Assembly: GCA_003641785.1 (NCBI GenBank)
Contig: QNAO01000016.1
Span: 1-10,336, forward strand
Source of the DNA: Thermotogae bacterium
GTDB lineage: Bacteria > Thermotogota > Thermotogae > Thermotogales > DSM-5069
DNA length: 10,336 nt
Direction: 5' to 3'
Part shown: positions 1 through 5,948 of the stretch, piece after piece
Layout: every line of letters begins with the position of its first letter
Position numbering within the stretch: the stretch's first letter is position 1
The notes under the pieces: generated by a model
Told to the model about the DNA's origin: nothing
Seen by the model: the letters and a program-made list of their open reading frames with translations, nothing else
Database searches by the model: none
Translations under genes and position numbers: made by a program

Positions 1-378
1 TAGGAAGGAAGCCACATTCCTGTGCAGCGATTTTCTAAAAAGGTATGTTGTTACATACTCATTTTTCGTATATCCCATTGAAAGAAACAGTATTCTAAAC
101 CTCTTGTCTTCTCTTTGCAGAAATTCCGTCACTCTGCCAAGGTGGAAGAAGAATGCGACTATAATGCAAATGACAAAACTCACAGTACTGCTGATATCAG
201 CCGCTGTGAAGTATACAAAGAGCACTCCCAAAACTACCAAAAAGTTTATAGCGGAGAATCCCCGTATGTTCAAAGTTACTGTTTCAGAAAATGAAAGCCA
301 GACTATTGGCAGAGTTATTGCCATGCCAATGCCAGAAAATACCATTCCGAGCAGTAAGTCTGTCAGCGTTGACTCCAC
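1..378 (-). CDS. Membrane protein, possibly an ABC permease subunit (3' end missing)
   Basis: The frame is open from a GTG at 378-376 to the window edge, giving 126 residues without a stop. An AAGGAT ribosome site lies just upstream, inside the end of the SPFH gene, and only 5 bases separate the two genes, so it is probably the last visible member of the rplI operon. Three hydrophobic stretches are visible, at about residues 8-30, 41-59 and 65-80. They are followed by a charged segment (about 82-121) containing EFLQRE, LSMG and a basic FRKSLHRN. That segment lines up loosely with the cytoplasmic EAA loop of DppB/DppC-type permeases (E-x-L, then Gly 17 residues later, then Arg-Asn). The EAA alanines are replaced by bulky residues, and a few extra residues follow the Gly. 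The membrane location is well supported; the permease assignment is only a suggestion. A plus-strand frame over this stretch is its shadow. Confidence 0.7.
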   Translation of the reverse strand, partial: MESTLTDLLLGMVFSGIGMAITLPIVWLSFSETVTLNIRGFSAINFLVVLGVLFVYFTAADISSTVSFVICIIVAFFFHLGRVTEFLQREDKRFRILFLSMGYTKNEYVTTYLFRKSLHRNVASFL

Positions 379-383
379 ACGTC

Positions 384-1304
384 TTATCCTTTCTTTTCCT
401 CTTCATTTGAAGCGGATTTCAGAACTTCTCCAATTCCGGCTAAGCTGGAAAGTATGGCAGAAGCTTCCATGGGAAGGAATATTTTTGTGGCTTTACCGTT
501 TGCTATTTCCTTCAGAGCGTCGAGATACTTTATCGCTATCAAATCATTTGTAGGAGCCCCTTCGTGGATCGCCTTGAAAACAGACATTATGGCTTCAGCC
601 TGTCCTTGAGCTTCAACAACAGTCCTGAATTTAGTGGCTTCCGCTACTTTTCTTATTGCTTCAGCTTCCCCCTCAGCCTTCAATATCGCCGCGTTTCTCT
701 CACCTTCTGCTCTGAGTATTTGCGCCTGCTTTACACCCTCGGCTTCCAAAATCGCGGCTCTTTTGGTTCTCTCTGCCTTCATCTGCTTGCTCATCGCGTC
801 GGTTATGTCCTTAGGAGGATCGATCTTCTTGATTTCTACACGTGTTATTCTAACCCCCCATTTGTCTGTGGCATCATCCAAAACAGCGCGCAGTTTTGTG
901 TTTATTTTCTCTCTTGATGTAAGTGTCTGATCTAACTCTAATTCACCTATGACATTTCTTAAATTCGTTTGAGCAAGTTTTAGAGTGGCGAATTGAAAAT
1001 TGCTCACGTTGTAAACCACTTTGTATGCATCTGTTATTTCGTAATATATAACGGCGTCCACAGTTACCATGACGTTGTCCCTCGTTATAACTTCTTGAGG
1101 AGGTACGTCGATAACCATTTCTCGAAGATCCACTCTGGTCATCCGATCGAAAAATGGAACAATGAAGTGTATTCCCGGTTGAGCTTCTCTTAAGAATTTG
1201 CCAAGTCTTTCAACAAGACCCCTTTGGTAAGGTCTAACGATTTTGATACCAGTTGCCGCTATTATAAGGATTAGAATCACTATAATTCCCAGTGCTATGA
1301 TCAT
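384..1304 (-). CDS. SPFH/stomatin-like membrane protein (QmcA/slipin type)
   Basis: This 306-residue protein has one N-terminal membrane anchor (about 2-19) followed directly by an SPFH (band 7) domain. The domain opens with the typical [16 protein letters not shown] and runs to about residue 180. Next comes an Ala/Glu-rich helical segment (about 178-235) with repeated AEGE-like units, typical of the coiled coil through which these proteins oligomerise. The tail is short and charged (EEEKKG). The length fits the QmcA/slipin group. Such proteins form large membrane-bound rings and organise membrane microdomains or regulate membrane proteases, but the role of this one cannot be read from sequence. 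Its ATG overlaps the stop of the NfeD gene (ATGA) behind a strong AAGGAGGTG site. SPFH and NfeD proteins are classic operon partners. Confidence 0.93.
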   Translation of the reverse strand: MIIALGIIVILILIIAATGIKIVRPYQRGLVERLGKFLREAQPGIHFIVPFFDRMTRVDLREMVIDVPPQEVITRDNVMVTVDAVIYYEITDAYKVVYNVSNFQFATLKLAQTNLRNVIGELELDQTLTSREKINTKLRAVLDDATDKWGVRITRVEIKKIDPPKDITDAMSKQMKAERTKRAAILEAEGVKQAQILRAEGERNAAILKAEGEAEAIRKVAEATKFRTVVEAQGQAEAIMSVFKAIHEGAPTNDLIAIKYLDALKEIANGKATKIFLPMEASAILSSLAGIGEVLKSASNEEEKKG

Positions 1305-1744
1305 TTTTGTTCACCTCCTTCGATTTTCTTCACAACTAAATGTGTTCCATCTACCTTGAGGATAGTCACCTTCTTGCCACTCTCTACAATAGAATCATCG
1401 ACAGACAGCGCTCGCCACACATCTCCCCCCACTCGAATGAGCCCTTTGCCGGCCAAATTATCTATTGTCTCAGTAACCACCGCAGTCTTACCAATTATCT
1501 CATCGATATGTATCTTCCTCGGTTCTTTTCCTGAGATCTTTTTTGCAAATGGGCGAGTGAACAACACCAGCAAACCTGATACAACTGCAAACGCTGTGAC
1601 CTGAACAAGTGTTCCAAAAGCAACGCTCAGGCCCGAAGCAACAAACGCACCCACTCCAAACCAAAATATGAAGAAACTCGGTATAAAGATTTCAGCAACC
1701 ACCAACACGACGCCCAGGATCAGCCACACTATGTAAGGTTCCAT
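1301..1744 (-). CDS. Short NfeD-type membrane protein with C-terminal OB-fold domain
   Basis: This 147-residue protein has an N-terminal hydrophobic region that can form about three membrane helices (roughly 3-25, 28-45 and 47-63). A soluble C-terminal half (about 80-142) begins [11 protein letters not shown] and ends in alternating beta-type sequence, as in the NfeD OB-fold domain. The ClpP-like serine protease domain of long NfeD proteins is absent, so this is the short form usually paired with SPFH proteins. It probably binds and helps assemble the SPFH protein encoded next, whose ATG overlaps this stop codon. The ATG at 1744-1742 was chosen because GGGGAGGAG precedes it by four bases. The frame is open further upstream, to 1786, but that extension lies inside rnz and adds a polar segment the family does not have. 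Confidence 0.92.
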   Translation of the reverse strand: MEPYIVWLILGVVLVVAEIFIPSFFIFWFGVGAFVASGLSVAFGTLVQVTAFAVVSGLLVLFTRPFAKKISGKEPRKIHIDEIIGKTAVVTETIDNLAGKGLIRVGGDVWRALSVDDSIVESGKKVTILKVDGTHLVVKKIEGGEQK

Positions 1745-1748
1745 TTTT

Positions 1749-1757
1749 CTCCTCCCC
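1749..1757 (-). promoter_or_regulatory. Ribosome binding site fixing the NfeD start
   Basis: GGGGAGGAG on the minus strand begins right after the rnz stop codon and ends four bases before the ATG at 1744-1742. It supports that ATG over a longer in-frame start inside rnz. Confidence 0.8.
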
Positions 1758-2621
1758 TCAGAGAGAGAATATTTTATCAGGATCAACGTACTTTACGTCA
1801 ATGTTATTTTCTTCCATCAGTGTTTTATACTTTTTCAAGTATCTCTCGATACGACCAGAATACCTACTAGATATGTGGTACAGTATCAAATTCTTCACTT
1901 TCGCTTTTGTTGCTATGTTCAAAACTTCTTCTAAAGAAGCGTGATTCTCCATTCGCCTGTCTGAGCTCTTCAAAAATGTGCACTCGTGAAGAAGCAATTC
2001 TGTTTCCTCAACTTCATGTGGCTCTACTCCCACAGTATCGCCGGAGACCGTTAGTATCTTCTTTTCGTACATCTCGCTCAATGTTTCACTCCCCCTTTCT
2101 CTGGAAAGACGTGCTATTTCATGCTGAGGCAAATCGCGGAATTCCTTTCTCAATCTTTTTCGTTTTTCGATGACATGATATCCCACTGAATTGTTTTGAG
2201 CTGTGTGTTTCACACGGAACGGGACCACATATCGTGTGAAACCTCCAGCTTGCCTCACGAATATCTGTTCACCGGGAATAACGGGTACACATTCCAAGTC
2301 ATATCTCAAATCACTATTGGCTCTCTTTATATATCTGAGCCACTCTTCTATGGCCCTGTTATTCTTAGGATAGTAAACTACTATCGGCTTTTCTCTGTCT
2401 CCCATGGAATTATTCCTGGCATTTACAATTCCCCAGAGCCCGGCTATGTGATCAACGTGACCATGGGTAAGAAAAACGTATTTTATGGCATATATCTTGT
2501 GGGTCAAGGACGTTGAAATCCCTTCACCCGCGTCGAATAAAATTCGCTCTGGGGCGTAGTAAATCCATGTTGAATAAAGCGCTTTGGAAAAAATCTTCAA
2601 AATCAGCGAAATCACCTTCAA
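1758..2621 (-). CDS. rnz: Ribonuclease Z (tRNase Z), Thermotoga type
   Basis: This metallo-beta-lactamase-fold endonuclease matures tRNA 3' ends. Counting from the first TTG (287 residues), the metal site HGHVDH is at 53-58. Further on come the PFRVKH histidine, the SGDT aspartate, and the tRNase Z-specific HECTF and LYHISSRY blocks. The N-terminal FSKALYSTWIYY and the DAGEG block closely resemble the Thermotoga maritima enzyme as I remember it. That enzyme is known to cut after an encoded CCA rather than before it, so the same specificity is inferred here. The first TTG (2621) overlaps the rplI stop as TTGA. A second in-frame TTG at 2600-2598 would give 280 residues starting MKIFSKAL, which fits the family N-terminus better and has AAGGTGA about 12 bases upstream. 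The start is therefore uncertain by seven residues. Confidence 0.93.
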   Translation of the reverse strand: MKVISLILKIFSKALYSTWIYYAPERILFDAGEGISTSLTHKIYAIKYVFLTHGHVDHIAGLWGIVNARNNSMGDREKPIVVYYPKNNRAIEEWLRYIKRANSDLRYDLECVPVIPGEQIFVRQAGGFTRYVVPFRVKHTAQNNSVGYHVIEKRKRLRKEFRDLPQHEIARLSRERGSETLSEMYEKKILTVSGDTVGVEPHEVEETELLLHECTFLKSSDRRMENHASLEEVLNIATKAKVKNLILYHISSRYSGRIERYLKKYKTLMEENNIDVKYVDPDKIFSL

Positions 2622-3073
2622 ATCTTTTCAGAGCCAGAAAGTTCAACCTTAATTACACCTTTGACTCCACCAGGTAGTTTTACTTCAATATCATAAAGCC
2701 CAACTTCTTTAATTGGCTTATCAATTGATATCCATTTCTTATCTATCTCTTTTCCAAGCTCTTTGGAAAGCATTTCAGCCACACTTGAGGAGGTCAGAGA
2801 TCCAAACAGCTTTCCGGAAGCGCCAGCTTTCACAGAAATTTTGTGTACGCCCTTTTGCAGCTCCTTTAGGAGTTCCATGCTCCTTTGATGTAACACCTCT
2901 TCTTTGTGCTTTCTGACGACTTTTTCCTGCCTCAATCTCTTCAGTTCGCTTTCTGTAGCAGCTTTTGCCAGGCCTCTCGGAATCAAATAGTTTCTGGCAT
3001 ATCCATCCTTCACATCCTTCACTTCCCCTGAGCGGCCTATTTTGGGAACGTCTTGAAGCAATATCACTTTCAA
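2618..3073 (-). CDS. rplI: Large-subunit ribosomal protein L9 (bL9)
   Basis: This 151-residue protein binds 23S rRNA near the L1 stalk of the 50S subunit. The N-terminal domain (about 1-45) carries the L9 signature: MKVILLQDVPKIGRSGEV, then DGYARNYLIPRGLA and AT. A long charged helix follows (about 42-75), then a C-terminal domain (about 76-148) with the expected GKLFGSLT. Length and architecture are normal. It starts with TTG at 3073-3071 behind a very strong AGGAGGTGG at 3086-3078. It is the first gene of the minus-strand operon, and its stop overlaps the first possible start of rnz. The promoter is probably the minus-strand TATAAT boxes at 3100-3115, which would leave a leader of only about 20 to 30 bases. 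Confidence 0.98.
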   Translation of the reverse strand: MKVILLQDVPKIGRSGEVKDVKDGYARNYLIPRGLAKAATESELKRLRQEKVVRKHKEEVLHQRSMELLKELQKGVHKISVKAGASGKLFGSLTSSSVAEMLSKELGKEIDKKWISIDKPIKEVGLYDIEVKLPGGVKGVIKVELSGSEKI

Positions 3074-3099
3074 AAGACCACCTCCTGTACTTGTTCTTT

Positions 3100-3117
3100 A
3101 TTATAACGTATTATAAT
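3100..3117. promoter_or_regulatory. Interlocked divergent -10 boxes for rplI and the DUF4911-yqeGH operon
   Basis: In the 100 bases between rplI and the plus-strand operon, a perfect TATAAT lies at 3112-3117 on the plus strand. Two perfect minus-strand TATAAT boxes lie at 3115-3110 and 3105-3100, four bases apart. The plus and minus boxes share bases. A weak plus-strand -35 could be TTGTTC at 3091-3096 with a 15-base spacer; no good minus-strand -35 is visible. The positions fit a very short leader for rplI and about 50 bases for the plus-strand operon. This is a sequence-only prediction. Confidence 0.6.
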
Positions 3118-3161
3118 GGATATGGCGGTGATGCCATGTTTACTGTATGCACAGCATGATT

Positions 3162-3166
3162 GGAGG
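3162..3166 (+). promoter_or_regulatory. Ribosome binding site fixing the GTG start at 3174
   Basis: GGAGG ends seven bases before the GTG at 3174. The ATG codons at 3147 and 3156 lie upstream of it and have no such site, so the GTG is the better start for the first gene of the plus-strand operon. Confidence 0.7.
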
Positions 3167-3173
3167 AACTCAC

Positions 3174-3401
3174 GTGGAATACGATGTGTACGTAAAGATA
3201 TCGAGTGCTGATGTTCATAAACTGGGATACATATTAGAAGTAGAAGACAACCTCGTGAACTTGCGTAAACACCAAGATGGCGTGTTGCGAATGCTTGTTA
3301 CAGCTGATCTCAAAGACGAGCTTCTGAAGCTTCTCGACTCGCTGAAAGAAGAGCTGAACTTTGAGGTACTGTCTTGTGAGGTAAACAGTGGGAGTGCGTA
3401 A
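3174..3401 (+). CDS. DUF4911-like small protein of unknown function
   Basis: This 75-residue acidic protein begins MEYDVYVKI. It has a beta strand (about 3-9), a helix with YILEVEDNL (about 12-27), a second strand region (LRMLVT, 37-43) and a long C-terminal helix (44-61). The pattern of a short strand, an I-L-E block near residue 20 and an amphipathic C-terminal helix recalls the DUF4911 family, small proteins common in anaerobic thermophiles and Firmicutes. The assignment is from memory and moderate. No membrane segment or catalytic motif is visible. It is the first gene of the plus-strand operon and its end overlaps yqeG by 14 bases, so a link to ribosome biogenesis is possible but unproven. 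The GTG start is chosen for the GGAGG at 3162-3166. Confidence 0.75.
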   Translation: MEYDVYVKISSADVHKLGYILEVEDNLVNLRKHQDGVLRMLVTADLKDELLKLLDSLKEELNFEVLSCEVNSGSA

Positions 3402-3888
3402 AATTCTATCACCCGATATCTGGCTTGATAATGTTAAAGGCCTTCATGTTGAACATCTTATCAAAAGGGGTATAGATGTTTTCGTGTTTGACTTTGACAA
3501 CACACTTGCTCCATGGCGCAGTTGTGAAATATCCGATGATGTCAAAAGATTTCTGAAGAGTATCCAAAACCGCGGTGGAATCGTTATTATAGCCTCTAAT
3601 GGAAAGCCCAGAAACATTGAAATGAACGGCGCCGTTTTTCTCTGGAGAACGGGAAAACCGCTCGCTGTAAAGCTTAGAAGATACCTTTCTCAGAAGAGCA
3701 TAGATCGAAACAGGATCATCATAGTTGGAGACCAGATATTCACAGATGTGCTCACTGGAAAATTTCTGAAAGTGTTAACGGCAAAAGTTAAGCCAATTTC
3801 CACAAAAGAGTTCTTTGGAACCAGGTTCTTAAGGCTTATTGAAAAGGTAATTGAACCCACATTAAAGAAGGAAGAAGCTGAAAAATGA
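3388..3888 (+). CDS. yqeG: YqeG-type HAD-family phosphatase
   Basis: This 166-residue cytoplasmic protein is a HAD hydrolase without a large cap domain, close to the usual YqeG length of about 170. The catalytic motif I is DFDNTL (35-40), with nucleophile Asp35 and acid/base Asp37. Motif II is ASN (69-71), the motif III lysine is in GKP (Lys90), and motif IV is GDQIFTD (114-120). All key residues are present. The substrate is not known with confidence; family members are annotated as phosphatases, often phosphatidylglycerophosphatase-like or unassigned. It starts with GTG at 3388, with GAGGT about seven bases upstream, and overlaps yqeH as ATGA. The yqeG-yqeH pairing is conserved in Firmicutes and supports the name. 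Confidence 0.93.
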   Translation: MGVRKILSPDIWLDNVKGLHVEHLIKRGIDVFVFDFDNTLAPWRSCEISDDVKRFLKSIQNRGGIVIIASNGKPRNIEMNGAVFLWRTGKPLAVKLRRYLSQKSIDRNRIIIVGDQIFTDVLTGKFLKVLTAKVKPISTKEFFGTRFLRLIEKVIEPTLKKEEAEK

Positions 3889-5003
3889 AATGTCCTGGCT
3901 GTGGAACACAAATTCAGTTTACCGATCCCTCAAAATCGGGATATATACCTTACTCTGTCTATGAAAAAAGGCTTTCAAATGGTGACGAAATTTTGTGCCA
4001 GCGCTGCTTCAGAGCAAAACACTACGGAAAATTGGAGCCTGTTGAGGTCAATGATAACTTTGTTGAACAGGTAAAAAAGGCTCTTTCACGCGTAAAAACA
4101 GTTCTCTGGGTTGTGGATATAACGGATTTCGAGGGCAGCTTCGATCCCGATATCTCACAAATTCTGAGAGATCACGACAAGATTATGATAGTCAATAAAA
4201 TCGATTTGATTCCGAAGGCAGTTTCTTTAGGCGAGATGCGCGATTGGATTTTAAAACAAATGGGATCCGAAACCCCTGATGAAGTGCATTTGATAAGTGC
4301 CATTAAGGGATTTGGAATTCGATTGTTACAGGAAAGTCTTGAGGCGCGTAGTGGGAACTTCTTGGTTGTGGGAGCTACGAATGTTGGAAAGTCGTCACTT
4401 GTTTCAAAACTCTGCATGAGTAAGACTACGGTAACAGCGTTCCCCGGAACCACTCTGGGCATTCTGAAACGCAGGATTCAGAGCAGTAATTCGTATCTTT
4501 ATGACACTCCTGGTATCAAAACCGGTAGAAGGATCATAGACTTGCTCGATCCACAGTGTCAAAAGGAATTAACCCCCACAGATCACCTGAGCAGAAAAAC
4601 TTTCAAGCCGAAAAGGTCCGGTTCGGTTTTGCTCATTGGGGGCTTATGCCACATGGTGATCGAATTCGAAGAAAAGAGCCCTATCTTTCAAGTGTTTGCT
4701 CCGAGCGCTGCGAAGTTTCATGAAACCAGTCAGCTTAAATATAAAAGCTTTCTGAGAAAACACTACGGAAAACTGCTCACACCACCCTGTGAATCATCAC
4801 AGCCACCTTTAGAGTCTATAAAATGGCAAAAAGTTAGCTTTGAGTTACAGCAAGGAGAAGAACTTTCCATAGCGGGGCTTGGTTGGATCAGTGTTAGAAG
4901 GGGTCCATTTGTCGTTGAAATCTGTGTGCCCTCGGGAATAACTGTTAGAAAAAGAGCGGGATTGATAAATCCATACAGAGATAAGAGGAGGTATGAAAAG
5001 TGA
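3885..5003 (+). CDS. yqeH: Circularly permuted ribosome-biogenesis GTPase YqeH
   Basis: This 372-residue protein opens with a four-cysteine zinc finger, CPGC (Cys3, Cys6) and CQRC (Cys38, Cys41). The GTPase motifs come in permuted order: G4 NKID (104-107) and G5 SAIK (138-141), then the P-loop GATNVGKSS (163-171), G2 in the FPGTT region (186-190) and G3 DTPG (207-210). The C-terminal 140 residues form the RNA- or ribosome-binding part. In Bacillus, YqeH is needed for 30S subunit assembly, and the same role is inferred here. The motifs look intact. The ATG overlaps the yqeG stop by four bases, and the stop overlaps the pduL GTG by four bases, so translation of all three is probably coupled. 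Confidence 0.97.
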   Translation: MKCPGCGTQIQFTDPSKSGYIPYSVYEKRLSNGDEILCQRCFRAKHYGKLEPVEVNDNFVEQVKKALSRVKTVLWVVDITDFEGSFDPDISQILRDHDKIMIVNKIDLIPKAVSLGEMRDWILKQMGSETPDEVHLISAIKGFGIRLLQESLEARSGNFLVVGATNVGKSSLVSKLCMSKTTVTAFPGTTLGILKRRIQSSNSYLYDTPGIKTGRRIIDLLDPQCQKELTPTDHLSRKTFKPKRSGSVLLIGGLCHMVIEFEEKSPIFQVFAPSAAKFHETSQLKYKSFLRKHYGKLLTPPCESSQPPLESIKWQKVSFELQQGEELSIAGLGWISVRRGPFVVEICVPSGITVRKRAGLINPYRDKRRYEK

Positions 5004-5587
5004 TTAAGAAAGAACCCGGCATCGTTGTTGGAGTCAGTAACAGACATGTACATCTCACCAAGGAGGATGTGGAAGTTCTTTTCGGAAAGGGACACGAATT
5101 GGTACCAATTAAAGAGCTGGGACAAACAGGTCAATTCGCGGCTGAGGAAAAGGTGACAATAGTTGGCCCAAAGGGAGCTATTGAAGGTGTGAGAGTGCTG
5201 GGCCCGGTGAGAAGTAAAACGCAGATTGAGATATCAAAAACCGACGCTTTCAGATTAGGTATTCATCCGCCTGTTAAGGATTCTGGAGATATTGAAGGCA
5301 CTCCCGGCATCGTTATTGTTGGACCTAAAGGAGCTTTGATCAAGGAAAAAGGTGTCATAATAGCAAAGAGACACATTCATATGTTGCCCAAAGATGCTCT
5401 CCACTATGGAGTGAAAGACGGAGATATTGTAAAAGTGCTGTGCGAAAGTGTGGACAGAAGATTGATTTTTGACGACGTTCTTGTGAGAGTGAGTGAAAAC
5501 TACTGTCTGGAATTCCACGTTGACACAGATGAAGGAAATGCGGCACTTCTGAAAACCGGTGATATCGTGTGGATAGTTCAGGAATAA
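5000..5587 (+). CDS. pduL: PduL-type phosphotransacylase (phosphate acetyl/propanoyltransferase)
   Basis: This 195-residue enzyme interconverts an acyl-CoA plus phosphate with an acyl phosphate plus CoA. It has the two-barrel PduL layout. Each half has a metal-binding His pair, SNRHVHL (His16, His18) and AKRHIHM (His125, His127), and the C-terminal block EFHVDTDEGNAA (171-182) is intact. The protein begins almost at the first motif, so it lacks the N-terminal helix that targets some PduL proteins to microcompartments, and no shell genes are nearby. It is therefore probably a soluble housekeeping phosphotransacetylase that, with acetate kinase, makes ATP during fermentation. The GTG start overlaps the yqeH stop (GTGA), with GGAGG at 4986-4990 eight to nine bases before it. 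A metabolic enzyme inside a ribosome-biogenesis operon is notable. Confidence 0.94.
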   Translation: MIKKEPGIVVGVSNRHVHLTKEDVEVLFGKGHELVPIKELGQTGQFAAEEKVTIVGPKGAIEGVRVLGPVRSKTQIEISKTDAFRLGIHPPVKDSGDIEGTPGIVIVGPKGALIKEKGVIIAKRHIHMLPKDALHYGVKDGDIVKVLCESVDRRLIFDDVLVRVSENYCLEFHVDTDEGNAALLKTGDIVWIVQE

Positions 5588-5769
5588 CTGTTTACTATCT
5601 GGGTAAAGTGTATCGCTATCAAAAGTCGGTGCTGGTGAAAAAAATCCTTCGTGATCTGAACTTGAATCCGGAGGAACACTTGGTGGAAGTCGACGGGAAA
5701 ATTTATACAGAAGACCGCCTTATAAAAGGTGGAAATGTGACAATTCACAAAGTAACTTCGGCGGGATAA
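5569..5769 (+). CDS. Small ubiquitin-fold protein (ThiS/MoaD/TtuB-like sulfur carrier)
   Basis: This 66-residue protein resembles the beta-grasp sulfur carriers. Two N-terminal strands (ITVYYLGKVYRY, 6-17) are followed by a helix (VKKILRDLNL, 23-32). A VEVDGKIYTEDRLIKGG segment (39-55) aligns with the 'NG..V..d..l..GD' region of ThiS-like proteins, and VTIHKVTSAG ends the chain. In this family the C-terminal Gly is activated by an E1-like enzyme and carries thiocarboxylate sulfur for thiamine, molybdopterin or tRNA 2-thiouridine synthesis. Here the last residues are Ala-Gly rather than the usual Gly-Gly. No E1-like, ThiG or TtuA gene is in the window, so the pathway is unknown. The GTG start at 5569 lies inside the end of pduL (19-base overlap), with GGTG at 5560-5563 just upstream. 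No clear alternative start exists before the first strand. Confidence 0.8.
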   Translation: MDSSGITVYYLGKVYRYQKSVLVKKILRDLNLNPEEHLVEVDGKIYTEDRLIKGGNVTIHKVTSAG

Positions 5770-5798
5770 GTCAGCCTTACAGATAAAGTGTCGTCTAA

Positions 5799-5819
5799 AG
5801 CCCCGCGCAAGGCGGGGCT
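5799..5819 (+). terminator. Probable intrinsic terminator of the yqeGH-pduL operon
   Basis: A perfect 8-bp stem, AGCCCCGC and GCGGGGCT, encloses the five-base loop GCAAG. It lies 29 bases after the last stop codon of the operon. The following RNA reads CUCUUAAAG with only a weak U tract, and GUUUUU comes about ten bases later. The position and the GC-rich stem favour a terminator, though a less efficient one than usual. Confidence 0.6.
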
Positions 5820-5843
5820 CTTAAAGAAAGGTTTTTCTCAGTC

Positions 5844-5867
5844 GTCGATCACTTTCAGTGGATCGAC
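5844..5867. repeat. Inverted repeat upstream of the sugar kinase, possible operator
   Basis: The arms GTCGATC (5844-5850) and GATCGAC (5861-5867) pair perfectly. A further three pairs (ACT with AGT) form inside if one G is bulged, leaving the loop TTC. No T tract follows, so a simple terminator is unlikely. It sits about 80 bases before the kinase ATG, where a repressor site would be expected. A weaker repeat, GTTAC-N8-GTAAC, lies at 5880-5897. No clear promoter could be placed between here and the gene. Confidence 0.45.
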
Positions 5868-5933
5868 AAGAAAGATTTGGTTACGGTTCTCTGTAACATG
5901 CAAGGCTTGAATATGTTTTTTATGCTCTACAAC

Positions 5934-5940
5934 AGGAGGT
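5934..5940 (+). promoter_or_regulatory. Ribosome binding site fixing the kinase start
   Basis: AGGAGGT ends eight bases before the ATG at 5949. It rules out the in-frame extension back to 5877, which would place this site inside the coding region. Confidence 0.85.
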
Positions 5941-5948
5941 TTGAAAAG

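Noticed and set aside
104..553. Plus-strand frame of 149 codons at the left edge
   Set aside because: It lies opposite the SPFH gene and the newly called minus-strand membrane protein. It has no ribosome site or family resemblance, while the minus-strand reading has membrane helices and a ribosome site.
1745..1786. Upstream extension of the NfeD protein
   Set aside because: It would overlap the end of rnz and place the strong GGGGAGGAG site inside the gene. The family normally starts at the membrane helix.
3147..3173. Upstream ATG starts for the DUF4911-like protein
   Set aside because: No ribosome site precedes them, while GGAGG sits seven bases before the GTG at 3174.
5000..5587. Bacterial microcompartment locus suggested by pduL
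   Set aside because: The protein lacks an N-terminal targeting extension, and no shell protein or signature enzyme gene is in the window.
5799..5867. The two hairpins as a single riboswitch for the kinase
   Set aside because: The first is better explained as the terminator of the upstream operon, and no known riboswitch core sequence is recognisable between them.
5877..5948. Longer start for the sugar kinase
   Set aside because: The extension contains the AGGAGGT ribosome site and adds 24 residues before the family N-terminus MYLLGCDIGT.
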